A stretch of 64,000 bases of DNA from contig JAQGHU010000104.1 in assembly GCA_028291515.1 (NCBI GenBank), positions 122,960 through 186,959 of the forward strand, given 5' to 3'. This DNA is from Schlesneria sp. GTDB lineage: Bacteria > Planctomycetota > Planctomycetia > Planctomycetales > Planctomycetaceae. This document shows positions 27,962 to 40,080 of this stretch, piece by piece (positions within the stretch are counted from its first letter, which is position 1; each line of letters starts with the position of its first letter). The notes beneath the pieces were generated by a model. The model saw only the letters and a program-made list of their open reading frames with translations. It was not told the DNA's origin and searched no databases. Both the position numbers and the translations under genes were made by a program.

Positions 27962-29205
27962 TGAAAGAACACAATCCATTCATCCAATCCAGTCCGGCAA
28001 GCCTCATGCGAAGGCGACGAAGAATGGTGCCGTTTCGAGTTCATTGGTCACATGGCCGTCGCGGCATTGCTCGGCACGAATTGCTCGCCGTGATGCTGAT
28101 TGTGGTACTGCTGGGCGCGCTCCTTGGCCCGGTGGTGCTGCGTGTTCGCGAACAGGCGCGGCTGGCCACTTGTACGCACAATTTGCGTCAGATCGGGCTA
28201 GCGCTGCACGACTACCACAATGCACACAGCTATCTGCCGGTCGCGGCTCAATGGCGCGGTGATGTTCTCAGGACGATGATGCTCAACGAGGTCAAACAGA
28301 TCGATCTCGTCACCTATCAGAACTGGGCGCAACTGTTGTTGCCTCATCTCGGGCGGAACGATGTGGCCGCTCAGTTCGATGCCAGCCAACCCGTGATGGC
28401 GGATGCGAATCAACAGGCGCGCCTGACGGCGATATCCGAGTTCAGTTGTCCGACCGATCATTTCCAGCGAACGGATAATCCATATTCGTTTCAGCCGTCT
28501 GAAGACCGCGATCCGATCGCCGAGATGGCCCGCGGAAACTATGCGATCAATGGTGGCACTCACAACCATCGTTTCGTGCCCGAGTCTGCGGCCCAACCCC
28601 GGTTTGACGGTCTGCGACTGATCGCCGAAGAATCGACGCGACGATTTGAGGTGATTGGGACCGGCATCGCCGGAATCAATCGTGCGTTCTCGTTCAATGA
28701 CTTTCGCAATGGCCAGGCGACGCTCGTCGCCGTGGAGGAAGTTCGGGCGGGGATTCATCCGCTCGACCCGCGCGGCGTGTGGGCACTCGGCCAGATCGGC
28801 GGCAGCATTACCTGGGCGCATGGGATCTCCAGTGACGACTGCGGACCGAATAATCAGTGGGATCGAGCCGATGACCTGCTGGGCTGTGGCCGGCTGCACG
28901 AGGTGGTCGGCAGCGAGACACTTACCGAGGAGCGAATGCCTTGCGTTCATTATGTGGACCGCAACGATCAGGCGACCGCGCGCAGCCTTCATGACAACGG
29001 AGTCAACGTGCTGTTCCTCGATGGGACTGTCCGATTCGTGAACGACCGCGTGGATCGTGCGCTGTGGCACGTCATGCACTCGCGCGAGTCTCCAGCCGAT
29101 GCTCTTGAGGACAGATTCGCAGAGCGACTGGGACCACATCAACCGCCCGCCGACGCCTTACTTCTTAGAAATCAAGGCCAATGCTTCTTCGACAACTCGC
29201 GCTGA
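27961..29205 (+). CDS. DUF1559 prepilin-like protein, locus A
   Basis: 414 residues from ATG 27961, overlapping the EF-hand stop by one base. The prepilin-like segment 'RRGIARHELLAVMLIVVLLG' keeps Gly(-1) and Glu(+5), but the usual FTLIE is altered. 'REQARLATCTHNLRQIGLAL' and the C-terminal 'VLFLDGTVRFVNDRVDRALW' are DUF1559 signatures. It aligns throughout with the first 400 residues of the gene at 37344 but lacks that gene's FGE-like extension. It ends 48 bp inside the convergent transketolase gene with an unrelated tail, so it is probably truncated. Confidence 0.8.
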   Translation: MKEHNPFIQSSPASLMRRRRRMVPFRVHWSHGRRGIARHELLAVMLIVVLLGALLGPVVLRVREQARLATCTHNLRQIGLALHDYHNAHSYLPVAAQWRGDVLRTMMLNEVKQIDLVTYQNWAQLLLPHLGRNDVAAQFDASQPVMADANQQARLTAISEFSCPTDHFQRTDNPYSFQPSEDRDPIAEMARGNYAINGGTHNHRFVPESAAQPRFDGLRLIAEESTRRFEVIGTGIAGINRAFSFNDFRNGQATLVAVEEVRAGIHPLDPRGVWALGQIGGSITWAHGISSDDCGPNNQWDRADDLLGCGRLHEVVGSETLTEERMPCVHYVDRNDQATARSLHDNGVNVLFLDGTVRFVNDRVDRALWHVMHSRESPADALEDRFAERLGPHQPPADALLLRNQGQCFFDNSR

Positions 29206-31197
29206 CGTAATGCCAAACCACCGATACAACTCGGCTTCCGGCCCCGAAGCGCCAAATCCAACCATCCCGACAAAGCGGCCATCGACGCCTATATATCTGT
29301 CCCAGCCTTGTCTAATCCCCGCTTCAACCGCAACGCGCGCACGCATACCTGGAGGTAAGACGCTGTTCCGGTATTCCTCATCTTGCATCTCGAACAGCTC
29401 CCAGCTTGGCATGCTGACAACCCGAGCCATGACGCCTCTCTTAACAAGTTCGTCAAAGGCCTCGACCGCGATAGATAATTCGCTGCCACTTCCAATTACG
29501 ATTACTTCTGGAGTTCCGCTTTGCGCCTCTGCTAACACGTACGCACCTCTTGCAGCTCCAGATGCTGGTGCCATCGTGCTGTGATTGAGGGTTGGCACAT
29601 TCTGACGAGACAAGACCAATGAGACAGGCCGATCATGGATTCCCATGATTTCACGGTAGATCGCTGCGACTTCGGCCGCATCACCTGGCCGTGCGACAAT
29701 CATGTTCGGCATGGACCGCAGGGCCGCCAAATGCTCGACTGGCTGGTGCGTCGGCCCATCTTCTCCGAGTCCGATCGAATCATGCGTTAGCACATAAATA
29801 ACAGGCTGACCCATTAGGCAGCTCAGGCGCATCGCAGGGCGCATATAATCCGTAAACACGAAGAACGTTGCCCCAAATGGTCGGAGGCCGCAGAGGGACA
29901 ATCCGTTGCAGATCGCCGCCATGCTATGCTCACGAATTCCGAAATGTAGATTCCTCCCGCCGTAATTAGAAGCATCATAGCTTCCCATGCCTTCTCCGCG
30001 AAGCAGTGTCATCGTTGATGGCGCCAAGTCAGCAGCACCGCCAAGCAGCCACGGAATCTTTCGCGCGATCGCGTTTAGCACTTGCCCAGAGGATATACGA
30101 GTTGCAACACCCGCTGAGTCTGGAGAAAAGTTCGGAATCGCCTCGTCCCAGCCAGCCGGCAATTCACGCTGCCAAATGCATTCGAGTTCCGCCGCCTCAC
30201 TGGCATGCTGCAGTTTATAGTCCGAAAACCGGGCGGCCCATTCTTTACTGAGGCTGCCGCCGCGCTCGCCGATCGAAAGCGCGAAATGTTCCCGTACGCC
30301 ATCAGGTACAAAAAAGGGCTGATCGCTTGGCCATTCATAGAACCGCTTGGCCAGCTTGATTTCGTCATTACCAAGAGGATTGCCGTGAGCAGCTGCTGAC
30401 CCTTGTTTATTAGGCGCCCCAAAGCCAATCACACTTTTCAACACGATAAGTGTTGGCTGGCCGGATGTGCTCTCAAAAGCATCAAACGCATCATTGATGG
30501 CCACCATATCGTTTGCATCAGGAACACTAATAACCTTCCATCCTAAGGCTTCAAATTTGCGCGGTATATCCTCGCTGAACGCCAGATTGGTGGCGCCCTC
30601 TATTGTGATGCGGTTATCATCGTAGATCCAGCAGAGGTTGTCTAATTGCAAATGACCAGCAACTGAAGCCGCCTCTGAGGCAACCCCTTCCATCATATCA
30701 CCGTCACTACACACCGCGTAGACATTGTATTCAAAGATATCGTAATCACTGCGACCGTACCGAGCGGCAAACCACTTCGACGCCATTGCCATGCCTACGC
30801 TATTCGCTACTCCTTGACCGAGCGGGCCCGTCGTCGTTTCAATGCCAGCCGCATGCCCATACTCCGGGTGGCCTGCGCAGGGGCTGTGCAACTGGCGGAA
30901 ATTTGTAATATCCTCAAGCGAGATTGACTCGTTACCATCTTGATCTTTCACCCCGGCCAAATGCAGGAGCGAATAAAGAAGCATTGAGGCGTGTCCGCAA
31001 GAGAGAACAAATCGATCTCGCGCAACCCAATTTGGCAGGGCCGGATCGTATCGCAGCTTTCGCGTCCACAGCACGTAAGCCAAAGGGGCCAGCGCCATTG
31101 GAGTGCCAGGATGGCCGCATGTGGCCTTCTGGACAGCGTCCATTGACAACGTCCGAATCGTGTTGATAGCCAGTTGATCAAGATTCTCGTTGATCAT
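29158..31197 (-). CDS. tkt: Transketolase
   Basis: 679 residues, full family length. The thiamine diphosphate domain is intact: 'CGHPGTPMALAPLAYVLW', 'AICSDGDMMEGVASEA'-type GDG motif and 'WIYDDNRITIEG'. The pyrimidine domain has 'GIREHSMAAICNGLSLCG', and the transketolase C-terminal domain is present. It transfers two-carbon units in the pentose phosphate pathway or Calvin cycle. An AGGA ribosome site precedes ATG 31197. No other sugar-phosphate gene is nearby; it splits two paralogous loci, overlaps the 3' end of one, and looks lower in GC than its neighbours by eye (not computed). Confidence 0.95.
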   Translation of the reverse strand: MINENLDQLAINTIRTLSMDAVQKATCGHPGTPMALAPLAYVLWTRKLRYDPALPNWVARDRFVLSCGHASMLLYSLLHLAGVKDQDGNESISLEDITNFRQLHSPCAGHPEYGHAAGIETTTGPLGQGVANSVGMAMASKWFAARYGRSDYDIFEYNVYAVCSDGDMMEGVASEAASVAGHLQLDNLCWIYDDNRITIEGATNLAFSEDIPRKFEALGWKVISVPDANDMVAINDAFDAFESTSGQPTLIVLKSVIGFGAPNKQGSAAAHGNPLGNDEIKLAKRFYEWPSDQPFFVPDGVREHFALSIGERGGSLSKEWAARFSDYKLQHASEAAELECIWQRELPAGWDEAIPNFSPDSAGVATRISSGQVLNAIARKIPWLLGGAADLAPSTMTLLRGEGMGSYDASNYGGRNLHFGIREHSMAAICNGLSLCGLRPFGATFFVFTDYMRPAMRLSCLMGQPVIYVLTHDSIGLGEDGPTHQPVEHLAALRSMPNMIVARPGDAAEVAAIYREIMGIHDRPVSLVLSRQNVPTLNHSTMAPASGAARGAYVLAEAQSGTPEVIVIGSGSELSIAVEAFDELVKRGVMARVVSMPSWELFEMQDEEYRNSVLPPGMRARVAVEAGIRQGWDRYIGVDGRFVGMVGFGASGPEAELYRWFGITSARVVEEALALISKK

Positions 31198-32355
31198 GGG
31201 GATCCTATATATCGCTTATATTATCGCCTGATTGAGCGAGAACACGAAGTTTCAGTTCGTTAAAGCGGCCAGAAATCCCTCTTAGAGACCCACTCCCGCG
31301 TTGTTGACGACGCATACTCATGGTCCTCGCCGTATACTGTTCTTGACTTTAGCGGTGCACTGGGCGTGAGTCAAGCGCGGCCATGCCGAGTCGCAGTTGA
31401 GAGAGGCAAAGCTGCATTTGTGCCTTTGGGGGTTCACAAGTAGCTATTGGGTGCGAGGAGGCGTCCGGCTCGGGAGGGATATCTTCTTCGGTGGCGAATG
31501 CGGAAGTATTGAAGCTGTCCGAACAGTTCGGTGGAAAAATTCGCAGCGAGCCTTTGGTGAGTATGGTCGCGACTTCGCCACACCTGGACCAGATTGATCA
31601 CTCTTTGGCGGAAGGGACTGGCCGAGGCTTCCTGTTGACATCGACGGAGGGCAATCCAAGCGGTTCTCGCAAACCCTGTTTTGCCCGACGTATGGCCGCG
31701 AATGCGCGTAGTGGCGGGTCCTTGAGCGGCCCATGATCGGTGGATCATGGGCCGTCCATTCGGGCAGGGTTTGTCAGTGCAATCATAGCGAGCGTTTGGT
31801 GTCATCAACTGGCCATCTGAAGAATGATCAGGAGGAGTGCAGCCTGACGTTGGTGGACACGATCACATTTGCCAGGGCAGCACCCGTCGGGCTCCAAAGC
31901 TGCCCGCGTTGTGTAAGCTTGCTGAACTTGAAGATGTTCATCGTCAAATCACGATCGAAATATTTGCCGCTCAAGTGTGAGGTCGCTTCGCGCTGGTTGA
32001 TTCGAGCGTGCAGTCCAGGGCCGGTTGCCGATAGTCATCTTCCACTCATTCAGCATTGCGTCAAAGACACAAGGCCTCCCCGCGATCTGTGGCTCTCGGG
32101 CAGAAAGGCATTCGTTTTCTGCAATCCGATCAATGGCTTAGCTCATATGTGAGTTGAGGCCAGCCGCGCCATGGGCAGGCATGATCCAACATGGACCTCA
32201 ATCTCTCTAAAGAAGTAGTTCAGCCTTCAGGAAACCGAAGTTCACGAAAGAATTTCGCTTGATCGTGTGCCCAAATTTGTGTATTTCAGTTAGTCACCTC
32301 CATTCTATGTGCGAGAACATATAGCGGCTAAGTAACCCCTCTTGCGCGGGAAAAA
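31198..32355. other. 1.15 kb region without supportable gene
   Basis: Short open frames occur on both strands (for example 31434-31808 minus and 31733-32152 plus) but none shows a recognisable domain, a good ribosome site or a sensible leader. The first 50 bases after the transketolase start are AT-rich and should hold its promoter. The rest may be decayed coding DNA left by a rearrangement. I see no tRNA. Confidence 0.45.
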
Positions 32356-33318
32356 ATGACAAAAAGTCGGCTTGGGAAGCAGAGTCAAAACCGTGGATTT
32401 ACGCTGGTTGAACTCCTTGTTAGCCTCGCGGTTATCGGCGTCTTGCTCGCACTCTTGCTCCCCGCCGTTCAAGCTGCACGTGAGACAGCCAGACGAATGC
32501 AATGCCGCAATCAACTGCGCCAACTAGGTCTCGCGCTGCATAACCATGAGTCCGCGTATGGGGCGCTCCCGAGCAATGGCTGGGGATGGAATTGGGTGGG
32601 TGAACCAGACCGAGGAGTGGGATTGAAGCAACCTGGTGGTTGGATCTATCAGATTCTGCCGTTAATTGAGCGGAACGATCTCCGGCAGATCGGAGCTGGA
32701 TTGCCGGACACGGATCGACGGATCGCACTCGGTGATTTGAATCAGCAGAACATCCCCTTGCTGCGCTGCCCCACCCGACCAGCGCCTGATTTGTCGACTG
32801 GATTTGGCTATATCAATGCAGAAACCCGTAAAACTATCGCCCGGACCGATTACGCAACGAATGCCGGAGATTTTTACTATGTTGATCCGGGTGGCCCGAG
32901 TTCTCTGCAAGAAGGTGACGACAAGTCCTTTGTCTGGCCGGATACTTCTCTCGTCAATGGCGTTTGCTATATGAGAAGTCAAGTGCGCTGGGCGGAGGTA
33001 TTGGATGGACTGAGCAATACCTATCTCGTGGGCGAAAAACGAGTAGCAACGGATCGCTACGCGGCACATGGCGACGCAGGTTATGATCAGTCGCCATTCG
33101 TCGGTGCTGATGTCGACATCCATCGTTGGACGGAACTGCCTCCTTATCCTGATTCGGCCGTTGCTGAACGTACGCGCTTCGGAAGTGCGCATCTCGGAGC
33201 ATTTAACATGGGATTGTGCGACGGTTCGGTAAGACAAATCAGCTATAGCATAGACGACAAAGTGTTCCGACAGGGGGGAAGTCGCAACGGCAATGAGGCT
33301 AATGGGGAACTTCCTTAA
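32356..33318 (+). CDS. DUF1559 prepilin-like protein, locus B first gene
   Basis: 320 residues. Canonical prepilin start '[20 protein letters not shown]' with '[20 protein letters not shown]', then '[20 protein letters not shown]' and the C-terminal '[20 protein letters not shown]'. It should be a type IV pilin-like membrane or surface protein processed after the Gly. It opens the locus B operon; the GYF gene begins within or just after its 3' end. Unlike the locus-ending DUF1559 proteins it has a fully standard cleavage motif, so it could be the exported subunit of the set (inference). Confidence 0.92.
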   Translation: MTKSRLGKQSQNRGFTLVELLVSLAVIGVLLALLLPAVQAARETARRMQCRNQLRQLGLALHNHESAYGALPSNGWGWNWVGEPDRGVGLKQPGGWIYQILPLIERNDLRQIGAGLPDTDRRIALGDLNQQNIPLLRCPTRPAPDLSTGFGYINAETRKTIARTDYATNAGDFYYVDPGGPSSLQEGDDKSFVWPDTSLVNGVCYMRSQVRWAEVLDGLSNTYLVGEKRVATDRYAAHGDAGYDQSPFVGADVDIHRWTELPPYPDSAVAERTRFGSAHLGAFNMGLCDGSVRQISYSIDDKVFRQGGSRNGNEANGELP

Positions 33319-33376
33319 GTGTCCCTCTGCTCCGCAAAGCGACAGTGAACTGAAAACGCCATTCGGCAGCACGATC

Positions 33377-34162
33377 ATGTATGAGGCATCGGATCAGTCC
33401 GCTCGCTATTACTACTGTTTGTTTGGGACTGAGTTTGGTCCCTTCAGTCGGACGGACCTTGAGTCATTGATTGTCACCCGAAGGCTTCCAACTGATGCAG
33501 AAGTGCGGGAGCATCTGGATAAAACGTGGGTTTTGGTTGCTGACCTCTATCGCGTGGAATCTGAAGCCTGCGATGCTGCCGCATCAACGCCTTCCACGAG
33601 TACTGTTCCCAATGTTGTGGCTCCGACTCCGAGAGAGGAATTGGACGCCTGGTTTTCTCGAACGATGTCGCGAGAAAAGTTGGAGCAATCGGCGAATTCC
33701 AGTCAGGATTTTGTTCGGCCGCTTCCATCTCCAATCGTGGAACCATCCACGCAAAAGAGATCGTTCTCGTGGCTGCGCGATCCCCTGCTATGGCGGGCAG
33801 TAGTTGTGCTCCTCGTCGTCAATGGCGTCGTCCTGTGGTTGCAACCTCCATCTAATGCCGTTGACGAGAAACGTTATGAAATCGTCCATGAGATGTTGAC
33901 GGAAATCCGCCAGAAACGCGCCGCTCAACCGACCAATGAAGAATGGGATTCGTTTGCGATCGCGATGACGCAAAAAGCTGAGTCGCTGATGAATGAACTG
34001 AGCGAGGACGGAGATGCACCCGCTCGGCAGTGTCTCCAATGGGCCTTGCAGTACCGACTGCCCAGAGTGTTGAAATATGGTCGGTATCGGGCCTCGTACC
34101 AAGAAGCCGCGTATGAGCATTTGCTGCAAGAAGCAAAACGCCATCTGCATCGGAAGTCCTGA
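33377..34162 (+). CDS. GYF_2-domain membrane protein, locus B
   Basis: 261 residues from ATG 33377; ATG 33302 inside the end of the previous gene is an alternative. The N-terminal GYF_2 domain has 'ARYYYCLFGTEFGPFSRTDL'. A Pro/Ser-rich linker of about 90 residues leads to one transmembrane helix ('WRAVVVLLVVNGVVLWL', about 140-157) and a helical C-terminal domain of about 100 residues. GYF_2 domains are usually adaptor modules binding Pro-rich peptides. The stop lies nine bases before the EF-hand gene start, so the three proteins are probably made together. Confidence 0.82.
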   Translation: MYEASDQSARYYYCLFGTEFGPFSRTDLESLIVTRRLPTDAEVREHLDKTWVLVADLYRVESEACDAAASTPSTSTVPNVVAPTPREELDAWFSRTMSREKLEQSANSSQDFVRPLPSPIVEPSTQKRSFSWLRDPLLWRAVVVLLVVNGVVLWLQPPSNAVDEKRYEIVHEMLTEIRQKRAAQPTNEEWDSFAIAMTQKAESLMNELSEDGDAPARQCLQWALQYRLPRVLKYGRYRASYQEAAYEHLLQEAKRHLHRKS

Positions 34163-34171
34163 GGATTGGCC

Positions 34172-37100
34172 ATGTTTCGCTGGATACTGCTGTCGGGGAT
34201 TTTAGTTTGCGCAGGTCAGGCCGTCTGCGGACAGGACCAGGGAACTGCGGAGACAATTGCCATTGAGCAGTCACATGTCCGCTTTGCGGAATTAGACAAG
34301 AATTCCGACGGGTTTCTGACAATCGATGAAGTCTTCCTGGAGCAGGCTCCACCCGATACGGATCCGGTCACGACGGCAACCTTCGGCATTCGACATGATT
34401 GGAGTCGGAGTTTGTTTTCGCGAGTCGATTTCGACGGGGATAACAGACTAAAGTGGCGAGAATGGATTCGATACGAAGGCCTACTTCAACAACGTCCACT
34501 TGCTTCAGAACTGGAACGCCAGCGCGTTCAGCAAATGTTTGCTGGATGGGATAAAAATGGCAACGAATACCTGACACTTGACGAATGGCTCGCAGGAGTG
34601 CCCCAGGAGCAGGAGCAGCAACACCGACGCGATTTTCTAATTGCCGACGGTGATCGCAACGGAGAGTTGATCCTCAATGAGTTTGCGGCACTCTTGCAAG
34701 TGACGTCCGCACCTGAATTCGCTCTGGCCGACCCCTACAAATCGATTCTCCAACGTCGGCTCCAAAGTGTCCTCAAGATCCTCAATGGACTCGACTCTGA
34801 CGGAGATGGAACAATCTCAGTGATGGAATGGGACCCTGATAGCCTCAGCAAAGTGCTTCCGTCGCTTCTGCCGCGAGACTTCGCCACCTGGGACCTTGAC
34901 TCTGACATGGCTGTCACGAATGCAGAGGTGACTCTCATCTTGGAGTTCGCCTATGGATTTCGCCACCCGCTGGCTCCAGGAGTTCTGACGCGGACTTCAC
35001 GCAACGCCGTGCTGGATACCGGATGGGTCATCCACATGGATCCAGATCACGATGGGAAAATCTCACGTGACGAATTTCTCCGTCTCTATACAGTGCCACT
35101 GTCAGAACGCTGGAGGCAGTTCGAGTTGGCTGATGCGGATGGCGATGGTTCTATCAGCTTGGGCGAAGTGGCATCGGGGCCTTGGTTCTATCACCACGGA
35201 CGCGACGATTTCATACGCACAGATAAGAATCTAGATGGAGTCATCGATCAATCCGAACTGGCTCCTCCGCCACGCGAGTGGGAGAAGCACGTGGCGATGC
35301 GCATCATTCCGGCTTTCGATGACGACCACGATGGGACGCTCTGCATGTCCGAATTCCTACTCACCCCCATTGCCAATCCAATGGTCAGTTTCTGGTACAC
35401 AGATCGCGTGGACGTTGATGGTGACGGCTATCTGAATGTGATCGAGTTTCAGAAGCCCGCTGTCAATGTGGGACCGATTTGGTTGGTAGGCTTAGTGGAT
35501 GAGGTCTTTCGCCGTCTGGACCGGGATAGCGACGGACGGTTGGGTCGAGATGAATTCCGATTCACCTCGGACATGCGAAACGTCGCAAATGACCAACGAG
35601 ATCTCTTTCAGCTCGATCACAATGGCGATGGGAAAATCACGTTCGAGGAAGTCTTTAACGAGTTGCCTCCAGCGACGGATGACCCGACCGCGCGAGACTT
35701 ATATCAATCGCGACTCAAGTGGGCAAAATCACTCTTTGATCGCGCCGACCGAAGCCAAGATGACTGGCTCGATGCACGAGAATCTTCTCGCTTGGTCGCA
35801 CTGCGGGATTGGCAACCCCATTCTCCCGAAGAGGAGATCGCGCGCGTTGAGCGAGAATTTGCGCATGTTGATCTGAATCACGATTCGACGATCTCTTTGG
35901 ACGAGTGGTTGTCAGGTGTCACAGAGCCTGATGTTCCTCGTCGGCGACGCGATTACCTTGCGCTGGACACCGACCAGAATGGAACGATGTCCTTGACAGA
36001 GTTCGCTGGCCGGATCGAAGTCTCTCGCTCATCACATTTTATTCAGCCTGACCTCTGGGCGACATGGATGGCAGAGCGACTGATTGCGATCTTACCCGCA
36101 TTTCAGAGTGCCGACAGTGACAAGAATCAAAAGCTAACCGAGGAGGAATGGACAAGCGTCACAGGTGAGGCATGGTGTAATGTGCTGCCTGCTTTGACTT
36201 CACGCAGTTTCGGCGACTGGGATTTGAATCACGATCAAACAGTGGATTGGACTGAAGTCGAACGCTTACTACAAGCGGCGTATGGCTTAAAGCATCCCTT
36301 GGCTCCAGCCGTCGCGCTTCGTCGTGGCCCCAACATCGTCACCGACTTTTGCTGGGTCCTGGCGATGGACTCGAATCGGGACGGTCGTATTTCCCGTCCT
36401 GAGTTCGTCAAGAACTTCGCCGGAGAGGACATTTATCGATCCCGACAATTTGAACTTGGTGACGAGGATGGAAACGGTGAGTTGAGCTTCGCCGAAGCCG
36501 TGGCAGTACCATGGTTTACTCACAACATGCGAGGCGAGTTCTTTCTAACCGACCGCAACCTCGACGGAGCAATTAGTGCTGATGAACTCGATCCCCCGCT
36601 ACGGGCATGGGAGCGCGACATCGCAATTCGCCTATTGCCAGGATTCGACATTGATGGGGATGGTAAGTTGTCGCTTATCGAATTCTTGGCAACGCCCGTT
36701 CCCAACGTGATGACGGATTGGTCCGCTCAGCGCGATGACAGCAATGGTGACGGGCAACTGAGCCTCGAGGAATTCGCCAAAACAACTTTGCAAAAGCATC
36801 CTTGGTGGCATCCGTTCTGGTTGGCAAGCATTAACGAGGAATTCTTTCGCAAGTTCGATCGCAACGGTGATGGTTTCTTGTCTCTCGACGAGTACGCATT
36901 CCGAATCAACTATTCAACGATCCCGCCTGCTCTCGCCGTAAAACTTCTCGACAAGGATGGCAATGGAACGTTGACTCTCTCCGAAGTCTTTACTGATCCC
37001 AGACCAACCGATCTAAAGAGCCCGGCTGCTTTGGATCACGAATATCGACTCTTGCGGGCAGGGGAATCCTTTGCTGCGGCCGATGCAGACGAAAACGAAG

Positions 37101-37342
37101 AACTTACCGCTCGTGAGTATGCCCGTTATCGAGTCTATGCGAGCAGCGAAGAGGGTGCCAGCCGCGCCATTCTTTCGCCGGTGCCTTTGCCGCCTCCCAC
37201 GCGTCCCCTCGGATTGGTGGATCACATTTGGAGAGGAATTGTGATTGCCGACGCAATATTGCTGTTGGGTCTAGCGGTGTACTTTGGATCGAGGCGCGGG
37301 GCGAAGAAACTCAAGGCGGCCACGACCACTGTTCCCTCGTAA
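34172..37342 (+). CDS. Giant EF-hand protein with C-terminal membrane anchor
   Basis: 1056 residues from ATG 34172 (GAGGA six bases upstream). A signal peptide ('FRWILLSGILVCAGQAVCG') is followed by about 26 EF-hand-type loops, for example DKNSDGFLTIDE, DSDGDGTISVME, DADGDGSISLGE, DHNGDGKITFEE, DRNGDGFLSLDE. Loops 3-14 and 15-26 form two copies of a unit of about 440 residues: DKNGNEYLTLDEW begins the first and DLNHDSTISLDEW the second. A transmembrane helix ('IVIADAILLLGLAVYFGSRR') and basic tail end the protein. Most of it therefore lies outside the cytoplasm and should bind many calcium ions. It is the intact version of the broken gene at 24851-27961. Confidence 0.9.
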   Translation: MFRWILLSGILVCAGQAVCGQDQGTAETIAIEQSHVRFAELDKNSDGFLTIDEVFLEQAPPDTDPVTTATFGIRHDWSRSLFSRVDFDGDNRLKWREWIRYEGLLQQRPLASELERQRVQQMFAGWDKNGNEYLTLDEWLAGVPQEQEQQHRRDFLIADGDRNGELILNEFAALLQVTSAPEFALADPYKSILQRRLQSVLKILNGLDSDGDGTISVMEWDPDSLSKVLPSLLPRDFATWDLDSDMAVTNAEVTLILEFAYGFRHPLAPGVLTRTSRNAVLDTGWVIHMDPDHDGKISRDEFLRLYTVPLSERWRQFELADADGDGSISLGEVASGPWFYHHGRDDFIRTDKNLDGVIDQSELAPPPREWEKHVAMRIIPAFDDDHDGTLCMSEFLLTPIANPMVSFWYTDRVDVDGDGYLNVIEFQKPAVNVGPIWLVGLVDEVFRRLDRDSDGRLGRDEFRFTSDMRNVANDQRDLFQLDHNGDGKITFEEVFNELPPATDDPTARDLYQSRLKWAKSLFDRADRSQDDWLDARESSRLVALRDWQPHSPEEEIARVEREFAHVDLNHDSTISLDEWLSGVTEPDVPRRRRDYLALDTDQNGTMSLTEFAGRIEVSRSSHFIQPDLWATWMAERLIAILPAFQSADSDKNQKLTEEEWTSVTGEAWCNVLPALTSRSFGDWDLNHDQTVDWTEVERLLQAAYGLKHPLAPAVALRRGPNIVTDFCWVLAMDSNRDGRISRPEFVKNFAGEDIYRSRQFELGDEDGNGELSFAEAVAVPWFTHNMRGEFFLTDRNLDGAISADELDPPLRAWERDIAIRLLPGFDIDGDGKLSLIEFLATPVPNVMTDWSAQRDDSNGDGQLSLEEFAKTTLQKHPWWHPFWLASINEEFFRKFDRNGDGFLSLDEYAFRINYSTIPPALAVKLLDKDGNGTLTLSEVFTDPRPTDLKSPAALDHEYRLLRAGESFAAADADENEELTAREYARYRVYASSEEGASRAILSPVPLPPPTRPLGLVDHIWRGIVIADAILLLGLAVYFGSRRGAKKLKAATTTVPS

Positions 37343-37343
37343 C

Positions 37344-39380
<2,037 letters not shown>

Positions 39381-39710
39381 GTTCTACGTGCAGAAGCGTA
39401 ATAGCGAACGTGAAGATGCTTCTCCACTGCACCATCAAGCTGCGGTTGCGCCGATATGGTTAGGCGACGAAAGACCGTCACTCGCGAGAAGCCATTGCAT
39501 CTTCAGTTGCTCCCAAAGTTGTTGGAAGTAATCGTCGACGCAGTCTTCGTCGCGGGATCGCCAGCATCAGAAGGGGTCCCCGAAATTTGAGCAGTTCTTT
39601 AGTTTGGAGTCTTTGTCTTCCTGGGCTTAGAGCACATTTGAAAATGATCTTCACTCCGAGGTGTGGTTTGGAGTAACTTTCCTGAGTTCATGTGACTCAG
39701 GGAGGAGACG

Positions 39711-40079
39711 ATGATGGCAGCGCCATTGGCGATGGATTTGCGGACGCGCGTGATGCGGGATCTCAAAGGGGGGATGACCGTTGTTGATGCGGCGACCAAA
39801 TACTCGGTCTCCGCCAGAACGATTTATCACTGGAAAACGCTGGTCCGCGATCAGGGATCCCCCGAGCCGCGCCGCGGTCGGCCAGGCCGCAAACCGAAGC
39901 TCTCGAACTTTCGCGAACAGATCCTGGCTGTGGTCAGGGAGAACCCCGAGATCACTCTGGAAGACCTCCAGCAGACGCTAAGACTACCGGTCTGCCTGTC
40001 GACCGTGTGGCTGGCTCTGAAGGGCTGGGGCATCGTGCTGAAAAAAAGTTCTCCGCGCGGCCGAACAGCAGCGACCTGA
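39711..40079 (+). CDS. IS630 transposase, N-terminal frame (DNA-binding part)
   Basis: 122 codons from ATG 39711 with GGAGG upstream. It encodes a helix-turn-helix region ('MTVVDAATKYSVSARTIYHW', about 23-43), an Arg/Pro linker and a second helix-turn-helix ('ITLEDLQQTLRLPVCLSTVW'). The frame leaves transposase similarity at a run of seven A residues (40041-40047) and ends 30 bases later. Change to the downstream frame at the A-run would make one full-length transposase of about 310 residues, by ribosomal shifting or transcriptional slippage. Confidence 0.8.
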   Translation: MMAAPLAMDLRTRVMRDLKGGMTVVDAATKYSVSARTIYHWKTLVRDQGSPEPRRGRPGRKPKLSNFREQILAVVRENPEITLEDLQQTLRLPVCLSTVWLALKGWGIVLKKSSPRGRTAAT

Positions 40080-40080
40080 C

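Noticed and set aside
31733..32152. Plus-strand open frame of 139 codons in the gene-free region
   Set aside because: No ribosome site, domain or hydrophobic pattern; composition is not gene-like.
39400..39560. Minus-strand stretch reading DEDCVDDYFQQLWEQLKMQW
   Set aside because: It looks protein-like but is only about 42 codons between stops, with no start or recognisable family; possibly a relic, not enough to call.
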